DNA of 10,075 nt from VGCC01 sp040381195 (GTDB lineage: Bacteria > Actinomycetota > Actinomycetes > S36-B12), in contig JBEIHR010000068.1 of assembly GCA_040381195.1 (NCBI GenBank), positions 1 through 10,075 of the forward strand, given 5' to 3'. The notes below the pieces were generated by a model. It was not told where the DNA came from, searched no databases, and saw nothing but the letters and a program-made list of their open reading frames with translations. A program made the translations under genes and the position numbers. Of this stretch, positions 1 through 6,762 are shown piece after piece. The stretch's first letter is position 1, and the number at the start of each line of letters is the position of its first letter.

Positions 1-1491
1 CCATCCCTCTTCGTGGCACTGCCACGCACCGGCGCCAGTCATCGCACCGAGCGCCTGATCGACTGTGATCGCCTCCGCATCGGTGTACTCGGGTTCGTCT
101 CGAAGGTTCCGAGTAACGGCGGACACGAGCGTGCGTCGCCAATCGGGTTCGATCACCGGCGCATCCGTTGAGAGCGCGAGCACGACACCAGCGTCGATCA
201 TCGACCGCAGCGGCTGCTTGCCGAGGTTGCGCTCGCGTCCGAGGAACTGTGAGGCAGCGGACGCCACAGCCCATCGGATCCCCGGCTGGGTGTTCACCGC
301 CATGCCGAGCGCGTGAAGACGCGGGAGGTCGGCACGCTGCACCAGGTCGCCGTGGATCACGTAGTGACGCAGGTGTTGACCCGATGTCAGCGCGGTGATC
401 GAGTCGATGAAGGCGGTGATGGTGGCATCCCCTGTGGCGTGGGTGCCTACCTGCCAGCCGCGGGTCGCACCCGCCCGAACGATCGCGTGAAGTTCTGCCA
501 CGCGCTCGGCATCGGTTTTTCCGGCGACGGTCATATGCCCATGCGTGCAATCGTCATACGGTTCACTCAGCCACGATGTGCGGCTACGCGGAATGCCATC
601 CGCGAACACCTTGAGTTGGTCGATGCTGAGTCGGTTGTCGCGGGATGCGCGACGCGGAGGTCCCCATGCATCGAGACCGTCGGCCACCATCTCCGCTGTC
701 GTGCCACCGAGTCCACCGAAGAGCAACATGATGTGCGTGCGAACGAGCAGGTCTCCGACGCTGTCGAGGGACTGGTAGGCCGCAACCGCCTCGAGTGTCC
801 CGGTCCCGTCCATCAATGTCGTTCCCCCAGGGCCCAGCCCCGGGTCGGTGACCGAGACGATGCCCCGTCCGAGCAGGTCGGCCTGCGCCGTGCGCAGCGC
901 GTCGAATCGCTCGGAGACGGAGATCGGCGGCATGGCTCCGGCCACCAACCCCACGGCGGCCTCGAACAGCAGACCGGTGGGGTTCCCCGAGGCATCGCGC
1001 ACGATCACCCCGCCGACGGGGTCCGGTGACGAGGCATCGATGCCCGCTGCGCGTAGCGCCGCGGTGTTCACCACGGCCGCGTGGCCCGAGAAGTCGCCGA
1101 GGAGTGCGGGGCCCGCAGGTGTCACATCGTCGATGTCCGCAGCGGAAAGACGACCATCGCTCCCGGACCCCCGCACCGAGGGCAGCCACCCCTGACCCCG
1201 ATACCAACCGGAACGTTCGGTTCGGGCAGCGCGCAGCAGTTCGCGCAGTGTTTCCAGATCGGATGCATCGCCGAGGGGGAGAGCCGTCAGGGACCGTCCG
1301 TGCTCGTAGGCGTGCAGGTGGGAATCATCGATTCCCGGGATGACCGTGCGGCCTTCGAGATCCTCGGTGGGCGTGGGAGCGTCCCTCGAGGGGAGGACGG
1401 CAGCGATGTCGCGGCCCTCGATGATGATCGTGCTCACCTGCGCCTGGGTGCCGATGCGCGCGTTGCCGAGAACTCGTCGCGATCTGGTCAT
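1..1491 (-). CDS. YtcJ/NfdA-type amidohydrolase (amidohydrolase family 3), C-terminus beyond the window
   Basis: The minus-strand frame is open without a stop from the ATG at 1491 to the window edge, giving 497 residues; perhaps 40-60 C-terminal residues are missing compared with family members. Visible motifs are VIPGIDDSHLH with metal-ligand His58 and His60, a GW.P stretch near residue 100, GHAAVVNTAAL, GGVIVRDASGNPTGLLFE, LKVFADG with Lys294, QVGTHATGDAT with His351, VIHGDL with His380, and LALSTDAPV with Asp443. This order is that of the YtcJ-like branch of the metal-dependent amidohydrolase superfamily, which includes N-substituted formamide deformylase; most members have unknown substrates. 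No signal peptide or membrane segment is seen, so it should be cytoplasmic. The start lacks a recognisable Shine-Dalgarno; an in-frame GTG at 1503 is no better. It is divergent from an ABC importer operon, which suggests it acts on the imported compound. Family assignment is firm; the substrate is unknown. Confidence 0.93.
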   Translation of the reverse strand, partial: MTRSRRVLGNARIGTQAQVSTIIIEGRDIAAVLPSRDAPTPTEDLEGRTVIPGIDDSHLHAYEHGRSLTALPLGDASDLETLRELLRAARTERSGWYRGQGWLPSVRGSGSDGRLSAADIDDVTPAGPALLGDFSGHAAVVNTAALRAAGIDASSPDPVGGVIVRDASGNPTGLLFEAAVGLVAGAMPPISVSERFDALRTAQADLLGRGIVSVTDPGLGPGGTTLMDGTGTLEAVAAYQSLDSVGDLLVRTHIMLLFGGLGGTTAEMVADGLDAWGPPRRASRDNRLSIDQLKVFADGIPRSRTSWLSEPYDDCTHGHMTVAGKTDAERVAELHAIVRAGATRGWQVGTHATGDATITAFIDSITALTSGQHLRHYVIHGDLVQRADLPRLHALGMAVNTQPGIRWAVASAASQFLGRERNLGKQPLRSMIDAGVVLALSTDAPVIEPDWRRTLVSAVTRNLRDEPEYTDAEAITVDQALGAMTGAGAWQCHEEGW

Positions 1492-1561
1492 GGTGCCGTG
1501 CACGGTAGTCGCTGCGTCGACGTCCGTCTCCAAAAGCCAATTCCCGACCAACTTTGTGGAG

Positions 1562-1581
1562 ATCGTTCCAACCCGAACGAT
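1562..1581. promoter_or_regulatory. Inverted repeat in the divergent promoter region, candidate operator
   Basis: The arms ATCGTTC (1562-1568) and GAACGAT (1575-1581) are perfectly complementary over 7 bp, separated by 6 bp. The repeat is about 70 bp upstream of the amidohydrolase start and about 90 bp upstream of the binding-protein start, inside the only non-coding stretch between the two divergent genes (1492-1669). A dimeric repressor such as a TetR- or GntR-type protein could bind here and control both sides; no regulator gene is visible in the window. A TANNNT-type hexamer, TATGGT at 1618-1623, is a weak -10 candidate for the importer operon, but no good -35 pairs with it. No consensus promoter was found in the other direction. 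Confidence 0.4.
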
Positions 1582-1669
1582 TGGGGCGATTCGTGGGACT
1601 TTCACCCACTGTTCACCTATGGTGGGGGAGCCCAGCACGGGCGAAGTCGAAAATCCCTGGAGGTCACTC

Positions 1670-2698
1670 GTGAGCACAATTCGACGCAAAGCAGTCGCGC
1701 TCGCCGGCACCGTCGGTGTGTTTGCGGCGGCACTCGTCGGCGTGACGGCGACTCCCGCCGCAGCGGCCGAGACGAATATCAAGGTGGGAACCGTCGCGAT
1801 CAACGCGATGGGACAGATCCCGTGGGCGCAGTCCGCGGGGATCTTCAAGAAGAACGGGCTCAACGTGACGGAGATCCGGATCTTCCCGGCTCCTCCGCCG
1901 TCACTGGCAGCCCTTGCGGCTGGCGCGGTGGACTTCGTGTACTCGCCCTCCATCCCGATCATCAACGCTTATGCCAACGGCGGCATGGCCCTCAAGGTGG
2001 TTGCCCCGGCGGATGGTTACAGGCGCAGTGATCTCGCGGCTGCCAAGAAGGACCTTGCGCTTGCGGCCAAGCTCGACGACACCGGTGTGTGCGTGAGCCC
2101 CACGGGTGGCATCAACTCGTGGAAGGACCTCAACGGCAAGACGGTGGCTGTTCCGGCGCGTAATGCCCAGGGTGAGGTCACGATCGCGCAGGCCATGGTC
2201 GCCGATGGCGGCAACCCCGGCACGGTCAACTGGGTCACACTCCCGTTCCCGGCCATGCTGGACGCGTTGAAGGCGGGTCGCGTCAACGCAGCCTTCACGG
2301 TGGAGCCGTTCACGTCAGCCTGCTCTGCCCAGGGATTGAAGAACCTCGGGTCACCGGGCATCCAGTTCTTCACCATCGAGAACGCGATCGGTATGTGGGT
2401 GACCACAGCGGACTACGCGGCCAAGAACCCCGATGCGGTCCTGGCCTTCCAGAAGTCCATCGCCGAGGTGCACAAGTTCGGGAACACTCCCGCCGGCTGG
2501 GACAAGATCCTCCAGTCAGCGAACCCGGTCTACACCCAGGTCGACCTCGCCACGGCACGGAAGTCGAACCCCTCGTACTTCCCGCCGACCATCACGGCCC
2601 TCGACCTGCGTGGTCCTGCGGACAAGATGCAGGCGCTGGGCTACCTGAAGAAGCCGCTGGATATCAAGGGGCTGCTCTACAAGCAGTACCGCGGCTAA
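1670..2698 (+). CDS. ABC transporter substrate-binding protein, NMT1/THI5-SsuA-like, secreted
   Basis: A 342-residue periplasmic-type binding protein of the class that serves nitrate, alkanesulfonate, taurine and thiamine-precursor importers. The GTG start at 1670 is chosen because GGAGG (1659-1663) sits 6 nt upstream and because it places a clean signal peptide at the N-terminus; the frame is open further upstream but that part would be ordinary leader. The signal has a positive start (IRRK), a hydrophobic core at about residues 9-27 and a TPAAAA signal-peptidase-I site, with cleavage likely near residue 33. There is no lipobox cysteine, which is odd for a Gram-positive binding protein. Family features include IKVGTVAINAMGQIPWAQSAGIFKK split over residues 37-61, AALAAGAVDFVYSPS, DLNGKTVAVPA (residues 153-163) and ALKAGRVNAAFTVEPF (199-214). 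It is followed 27 nt later by the first permease. The ligand cannot be read from the sequence. Confidence 0.9.
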   Translation: MSTIRRKAVALAGTVGVFAAALVGVTATPAAAAETNIKVGTVAINAMGQIPWAQSAGIFKKNGLNVTEIRIFPAPPPSLAALAAGAVDFVYSPSIPIINAYANGGMALKVVAPADGYRRSDLAAAKKDLALAAKLDDTGVCVSPTGGINSWKDLNGKTVAVPARNAQGEVTIAQAMVADGGNPGTVNWVTLPFPAMLDALKAGRVNAAFTVEPFTSACSAQGLKNLGSPGIQFFTIENAIGMWVTTADYAAKNPDAVLAFQKSIAEVHKFGNTPAGWDKILQSANPVYTQVDLATARKSNPSYFPPTITALDLRGPADKMQALGYLKKPLDIKGLLYKQYRG

Positions 2699-2725
2699 GG
2701 AGTACGTCGTAACGAAGGAGTCGCT

Positions 2726-3484
2726 GTGCCAGGCGTGATCCGCCGTATCCCGGCGGGATTGGTCTCGGCCGTCGTCGCCCTGCTGATCTGGCAGGTCGTC
2801 GGATCGGTCGGACCCCTGGCCGGCGACTCCTTCGCTACTGCAAGTGAGGCCATCGTCGCCCTGTTCGGCCTGCTCGGCGACTCGCAGTTCTGGCTCGCAG
2901 TCTTCGAAACACTTCAAATGGCGATCATCGGCTTCGCGCTATCGATGATCATCGCCGTACCTCTCGGCCTGCTGATCGGGCTCAGTCGCTTCTCCTACCG
3001 CTCCACGAAGTTCACCTTCGACTTCTTCAAGGTGATTCCTCCGATCGTGCTGATCCCGATCGCGATCCTGGTGATCGGTCCAAGCATCGCGATGGGGGTT
3101 GCGCTCGCCGTATTCGCGAATGTCTTCGCGGTTGCGATCCAGACCGCCTACGGGGTCCGCGACGCAGACCCGACCCTCCTCGAGACCATGCGGTGCTACC
3201 GGATGAATGTTCTCCAACAGATCCGGTACGCCCGCCTCCCCAGTGCGGCGGCCCAAATCGCCGTCGCGACGCGGCTCGCGGCGACGGCGAGCCTGATCGT
3301 GGCGGTGGTGGCCGGGCTCGTCGGCGGTGCACCGGGTCTGGGCAGGTTGCTGGCCCTCTACCAGTCCGCAGGCACCGCAGACCGCACCTATGCCGTGGTC
3401 CTCACCCTGGGCATCCTGGGTCTCGTCACCTCGCGGCTCATCGTGCGCGTGCAGCGCCGCGCCGTTTTCTGGAGTGGGCGATGA
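2726..3484 (+). CDS. ABC transporter permease 1, SsuC/TauC-like
   Basis: A 252-residue integral membrane subunit of an ABC importer. The GTG start at 2726 follows the Shine-Dalgarno GAAGGAG (2714-2720). Hydrophobic segments lie near residues 11-28, 64-86, 104-120, 122-140, 185-203 and 224-240, about six helices. The cytoplasmic EAA-type coupling loop is at residues 152-173 (ETMRCYRMNVLQQIRYARLP), the contact to the ATPase in the BPD_transp_1 family. Its stop codon overlaps the next permease start as ATGA at 3481-3484, indicating translational coupling. The two permeases differ clearly in sequence, so the channel is probably a heterodimer rather than the homodimer usual for Ssu/Tau systems. 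Family call is firm; substrate is unknown. Confidence 0.9.
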   Translation: MPGVIRRIPAGLVSAVVALLIWQVVGSVGPLAGDSFATASEAIVALFGLLGDSQFWLAVFETLQMAIIGFALSMIIAVPLGLLIGLSRFSYRSTKFTFDFFKVIPPIVLIPIAILVIGPSIAMGVALAVFANVFAVAIQTAYGVRDADPTLLETMRCYRMNVLQQIRYARLPSAAAQIAVATRLAATASLIVAVVAGLVGGAPGLGRLLALYQSAGTADRTYAVVLTLGILGLVTSRLIVRVQRRAVFWSGR

Positions 3485-4257
3485 GGCGCATCGGGAAGTG
3501 GTTGCTCGCCATCCTCATCGGAGGGTGGCTCCCGGTTCTGCTCGTCACGTGGTGGTGGAACGCCAGCGCGGACTCCACGGATCCGTTCTTCCCCCCACTG
3601 CAGGCCATCTGGGAGCAATTCAAGTTCAACTGGATCTGGCAGTTCTGGGGCGTGCACGTCATGCCGACCCTCCAGAACCTGATCGTCGGCTTCCTGATCG
3701 CCGTGGTCATCGCCATTCCGCTCGGGGTAGTGGTCGGCTCCTCGCGTGCCACCGCGAGTTACGTCGAGCCCGTCGTCGACTTCATTCGATCCATCCCGCC
3801 GGTGGCGCTCGTCCCGATTTTCATCCTGCTCCTCGGGCTTGATTCATCCATGCGCGTCGCGTCCATCGCGTTCGCCGCATCCTTCCCCATTCTGCTCAAC
3901 ACCATCGAGGGTGTGCGCGCGACGAATGTGGTCCTTCTCGATACGGCGAGCGTGTTCCGCTTGACCCGCAGTCAAGTTCTCTGGCGCGTCCGCCTGCCTA
4001 ATGCCCTGCCGACCGTCTTCGCCGGATTGCAGGTCGGATTCCAGATCGCGTTCATCGTTGCGATCGCATCCGAGATCCTCGGGTCGGGTTTCGGGCTCGG
4101 TGCTTTCACGCTCATCGCCACCGACAGCTTCATGATCCTCGATGCATGGACGGGCGTGATGCTGTTGGGAATCCTGGGCTATGTCCTCAATCTCGTCTTC
4201 GACGTGGTTGAACGGATTTCCCTGCGCTGGTACTACGGACAGAAGAAGCTTGCCTAG
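3481..4257 (+). CDS. ABC transporter permease 2, SsuC/TauC-like
   Basis: A 258-residue integral membrane permease. The ATG at 3481 overlaps the previous stop by 4 nt and begins MRRIGKWLLAILIGG, a positive N-terminus followed by a first helix; the frame is open further upstream, but that would run deep into permease 1. Hydrophobic segments lie at about residues 7-25, 65-87, 103-120, 125-140, 186-204 and 222-242. The EAA loop is at residues 154-176 (DTASVFRLTRSQVLWRVRLP), closer to the family consensus than the loop of permease 1. FIRSIPPVALVPIF (101-114) is typical of the SsuC/NrtB family. The ATPase gene starts 14 nt after its stop. It should pair with permease 1 to form the membrane pore. 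Confidence 0.92.
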   Translation: MRRIGKWLLAILIGGWLPVLLVTWWWNASADSTDPFFPPLQAIWEQFKFNWIWQFWGVHVMPTLQNLIVGFLIAVVIAIPLGVVVGSSRATASYVEPVVDFIRSIPPVALVPIFILLLGLDSSMRVASIAFAASFPILLNTIEGVRATNVVLLDTASVFRLTRSQVLWRVRLPNALPTVFAGLQVGFQIAFIVAIASEILGSGFGLGAFTLIATDSFMILDAWTGVMLLGILGYVLNLVFDVVERISLRWYYGQKKLA

Positions 4258-4271
4258 GTGACGGAGGACAT

Positions 4272-5045
4272 GTGACAAGCCCAGCCATTTCCATTCGCGA
4301 TGTGCGTATGGACTATCAGACCCCCGAGGGTGTCAAGCACGTCTTGGGTGGGATCTCCTACGACGTCACCGAGGGTCACTACGTATCCATCGTGGGTCCG
4401 TCCGGTGTGGGCAAGACGACACTGCTCCGCCTCTTGACGGGACTTGCGCAGCCGACGGGCGGTGAAATCGTCGTGGGCGGTAAACGACTGTCCGGTGCAC
4501 CCGAGGGCTTGGCTGTGGTCCTGCAGGACTACACGCGTTCGCTCATGCCGTGGCTCACCGTGGAGCGCAACATCGCACTCCCGCTTCGTAATGCGAAGCT
4601 GACCAAGTCCGATATCCGTCAGCGCATCAAGGAATCCCTGGTCGAAGTCGGCCTCGAGGGGAGCGAGAAGGCCTACCCGTGGCAACTCTCCGGGGGCATG
4701 CAGCAGCGCGTGAGCATCGCGCGCGCACTGGCCGTGCGGCCTCGGATCCTGGTCATGGATGAGCCCTTCGCCTCCGTCGACGCCCAGACCCGGTTCGATC
4801 TTGAGGACCTGGTCCTGAAGGTTCGTGCAGACTTCGGCATCACCACGCTGATGGTGACCCACGACATCGACGAGGCCACGTACCTCTCCGACGACGTGGT
4901 GGTGCTCTACGGGAAACCTGCCACGGTCAGCGATGTCGTTCCCATCGACCTTCCCTTCCCGCGAAGCCAGGTCGATACGAGGAACGACCACCGGTTCTCC
5001 GAGCTGCGGACCCGCATCTACGAGAAAGTCCGGGGCCTGAGCTAG
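4272..5045 (+). CDS. ABC transporter ATP-binding protein, SsuB/TauB-like
   Basis: A 257-residue ATPase that powers the importer at the inner face of the membrane. The GTG start at 4272 is preceded by GGAGG (4263-4267), 4 nt away; the ATG at 4270 is out of frame and stops at once. All nucleotide-binding motifs are intact: Walker A GPSGVGKTT (42-50), Q-loop glutamine 85 in VVLQD, signature LSGGMQQR (139-146), Walker B ILVMDEP (159-165) with Glu164, D-loop SVDAQ (168-172) and switch His197 in VTHDIDEA. The LMPWLTV stretch after the Q-loop is characteristic of the nitrate/sulfonate/taurine subfamily. It ends the importer operon; I see no intrinsic terminator in the 104 nt that follow, so read-through into the permease gene is possible. 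Confidence 0.95.
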   Translation: MTSPAISIRDVRMDYQTPEGVKHVLGGISYDVTEGHYVSIVGPSGVGKTTLLRLLTGLAQPTGGEIVVGGKRLSGAPEGLAVVLQDYTRSLMPWLTVERNIALPLRNAKLTKSDIRQRIKESLVEVGLEGSEKAYPWQLSGGMQQRVSIARALAVRPRILVMDEPFASVDAQTRFDLEDLVLKVRADFGITTLMVTHDIDEATYLSDDVVVLYGKPATVSDVVPIDLPFPRSQVDTRNDHRFSELRTRIYEKVRGLS

Positions 5046-5076
5046 ACCGCACGAGGAAAATCCCCGGGCGAATCAC

Positions 5077-5092
5077 TGTGATGTAGGTCATA
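5077..5092. promoter_or_regulatory. Crp/GlxR-like binding site
   Basis: TGTGATGTAGGTCATA matches the Crp/GlxR-type consensus TGTGANNTANNTCACA at all fixed positions but one (T for C in the right half-site). It overlaps a second short palindrome, ATCAC-T-GTGAT at 5072-5082. The box lies 57 nt before the permease start, in the only gap between the importer operon and the amine-use genes. TACCCT at 5111-5116 is a TANNNT-type -10 candidate that would place the box roughly 40 nt upstream of transcription start, the usual position for a class II activator; the region at -35 is poor, as expected for an activator-dependent promoter. The match is seen; the binding is inferred. Confidence 0.5.
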
Positions 5093-5103
5093 TTTCGAGG
5101 CTT

Positions 5104-5150
5104 TTGGCCCTACCCTTCTCCCAGTCTCGTTCGCCCAGGAGGAGGGCCAA
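5104..5150 (+). promoter_or_regulatory. RNA hairpin that pairs with the permease ribosome binding site
   Basis: In RNA, UUGGCCCU (5104-5111) pairs perfectly with AGGGCCAA (5143-5150), the last base being the A of the ATG start. After a two-base bulge (5112-5113), CCUUCU (5114-5119) pairs with AGGAGG (5137-5142), with one G-U pair. This gives 14 bp around a 17-nt loop and encloses the whole Shine-Dalgarno AGGAGGAGGG (5137-5146). If the transcript starts upstream of about 5104, for example by read-through from the ABC operon, the permease start would be hidden. If transcription starts near 5123, the left arm would be absent and the site free. The pairing is seen; the regulatory role is inferred. 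Confidence 0.5.
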
Positions 5151-6702
5151 TGAATCAAAAGTTGAGCGCCGGCGGTGGGGTGGAGTACACCCACGCGGGC
5201 AAGGAGTACTTCGAGAAACGGGGATTGAAGCGCTACGCGGGAGCCGCCTCGATCTGGGGCCTCGGCGTCGCTGCCGTCATCTCCGGTGATTTCTCGGGCT
5301 GGAACTTCGGCATCGGGAACGCGGGATGGGGCGGCATGCTCATCGCCACGATCATCATCGCGTTCATGTACGTGCTGATGATCTACAGCATCTCCGAGAT
5401 GTCAGCCGCCATGCCCCACACGGGTGGCGCGTACTCATTCGGCCGGTCGGCGATGGGCCCCTGGGGTGGTTTCGTCACAGGGTTCGCCGAAACGATCGCC
5501 TACGTGATCACCACGGCGGTGGTGGGCACATTCGCTGCCCTGTATGCGGATGCGATTGTGGCCGATCTCTTCGGCGTCACGCTGCCCACTCTGTTGTGGG
5601 TCGTGATCATCTACGTGATCTTCGTGGCGTTGAATGCGGCGGGAGCGGCGGCGTCGTTCCGCTTCGCCTTCATCATCGCGATCATCGCCCTCATAGTCCT
5701 TGCAATCTTCTTCATCGCCGCGATCTTCTCGGGGCAGTTCAGCACGGACAAGCTCTTCGACATCGCTCCGGAGGCTGGTGGATCGACCTTCCTGCCGTTC
5801 GGGATCCTCGGTGTGCTGTTGGCTCTGCCATTCGCCATCTGGTTCTTCCTCGGCATCGAGGAACTGCCGTTGGCCGCGGAAGAGACGAAGACTCCGTCGA
5901 AGGACATCCCCAAGGGCGCGATCGCGGGCATGTTCACCCTGGTCGTGACGGCGTTCCTGGTGTTGATCCTGAACCCGGGTGTCATGGGTGCGGCGGCGAT
6001 CTCGGAGTCCGGTGAGCCGATCCTGGATGGATTCCGTGTGATCTTCCCGGACAGTGACATCGCAGCAGTCCTGTCGCTCATGGCGCTGGCAGGTCTCATC
6101 GCCTCGTTCCAGGGCATCATGTTCGCGGCCGGACGCAACGTGTACTCGTTGTCCCGCGCGGGCTACTACCCGAAGTTCCTGTCGCTGACGGGTGCGCGGA
6201 AGACACCGTGGGTGGCGCTGGTTGCCAGTGCCGTCGTGGGCATCGTCCTGGTCTTCGGACTCGGAGCGGTCGCCTACGGGGCGGAGGAAGCTCCCTACGT
6301 CAACGCGGCGAATGCGCTCCTGCTCATCGCCGTGTTCGGTGCGGTCATCGCCTACATCCTGCAGATGGTGTCGTTCCTGATCCTGCGGAGGAAGTTCCCA
6401 ACGTCGAGCGTCCGTTCCGGAGCCCGGTGGGCATCTGGGGTGCGCTGATCGCGGGCATCATCGGGTTGATCACATTGATCCTGATGCCGTTCAACGAGGA
6501 TTACCGCGCGGTCATCATCTGGGTTGCGGTCGCCTACGTGGTCGGTCTCATCCTGTTCGCACTCTTCGGGCGGAAGCGCCTGGTCCTGTCGCCGGAGGAG
6601 GAGTACGCGGTCACCGGAGGCGTGCATGGTCATCCCGAGCGGGAGGGCTACGACGTCACCGAGCAGCTCGAAGAAGCCGGTAAGGAAGACTGGCGCCAAT
6701 AG
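5150..6702 (+). CDS. Ethanolamine/amine permease-like APC-family transporter, interrupted by a one-base frameshift
   Basis: A secondary transporter of the amino acid-polyamine-organocation superfamily, most like the ethanolamine permease branch: SIWGLGVAAVISGDFSGWN (residues 34-52), a long run of about 12 hydrophobic segments, and EELPLAAEETKTPSKDIPKG on the loop after a central helix. The ATG at 5150 follows AGGAGGAGGG at 5137-5146. Frame one runs to a stop at 6446-6448 (432 residues) but loses membrane character after Lys-Phe-Pro at about 6399. Shifting by -1 from 6400 restores NVERPFRSPVGIWGALIAG, the last two helices and a charged tail ending at the TAG at 6700-6702. With one base restored in the CCC run at 6397-6399 the protein would be about 517 residues. 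This may be a sequencing or assembly indel or a real inactivating mutation. As written, the last two helices are lost. Substrate is inferred from family and neighbours. Confidence 0.85.
6397..6400 (+). other. Frameshift point in the permease gene
   Basis: The codons AAG TTC CCA ACG (6392-6403) must become AAG TTC CCN AAC to join the two halves of the permease, so a single base is missing at a short C run. The sequence is not a canonical X-XXY-YYZ slippery heptamer, and homopolymer indels are a common read error, so loss of one C is the simplest reading. Confidence 0.8.
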
Positions 6703-6710
6703 GGCGTAAC

Positions 6711-6744
6711 CACAGGAGGGAGGGGTTCGCCCCTCCCTCCTGTG
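6711..6744 (+). terminator. Perfect 15-bp hairpin with TTCG loop between permease and synthetase
   Basis: CACAGGAGGGAGGGG (6711-6725) pairs without mismatch with CCCCTCCCTCCTGTG (6730-6744) around a TTCG loop. It starts 8 nt after the permease stop codon. No T-tract follows, so it is not a classical Rho-independent terminator; it may be a U-less actinobacterial terminator, an RNA processing or stability element, or part of a translational switch. The right arm can alternatively pair with the next gene's Shine-Dalgarno: CCUCCCUC (6732-6739) with GAGGGAGG (6751-6758), 8 bp around an 11-nt loop. Confidence 0.7.
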
Positions 6745-6762
6745 TCCGTTGAGGGAGGAACC

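Noticed and set aside
313..1029. Plus-strand open frame of 238 codons
   Set aside because: It is antisense to the amidohydrolase, whose motifs fix the coding strand; no Shine-Dalgarno or family feature supports it.
1340..1669. Extended N-terminus for the binding protein from an ATG at 1340
   Set aside because: It would overlap the amidohydrolase and bury the signal peptide 110 residues inside; the GTG at 1670 has a well-spaced GGAGG and a proper signal.
5046..5149. Intrinsic terminator after the ABC operon
   Set aside because: There is no stem followed by a T-run; the only strong stem includes the permease Shine-Dalgarno and is better read as a leader structure.
6392..6403. Programmed -1 ribosomal frameshifting in the permease gene
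   Set aside because: The heptamer is not of the X-XXY-YYZ type and I saw no obvious stimulatory structure just after it; a lost C in the CCC run is simpler.
5150..6702. Permease as a polyamine antiporter (PotE/PuuP type)
   Set aside because: The SGDFSGWN segment in the first helix region and the overall pattern fit the ethanolamine permease branch better, though the substrate remains unproven.
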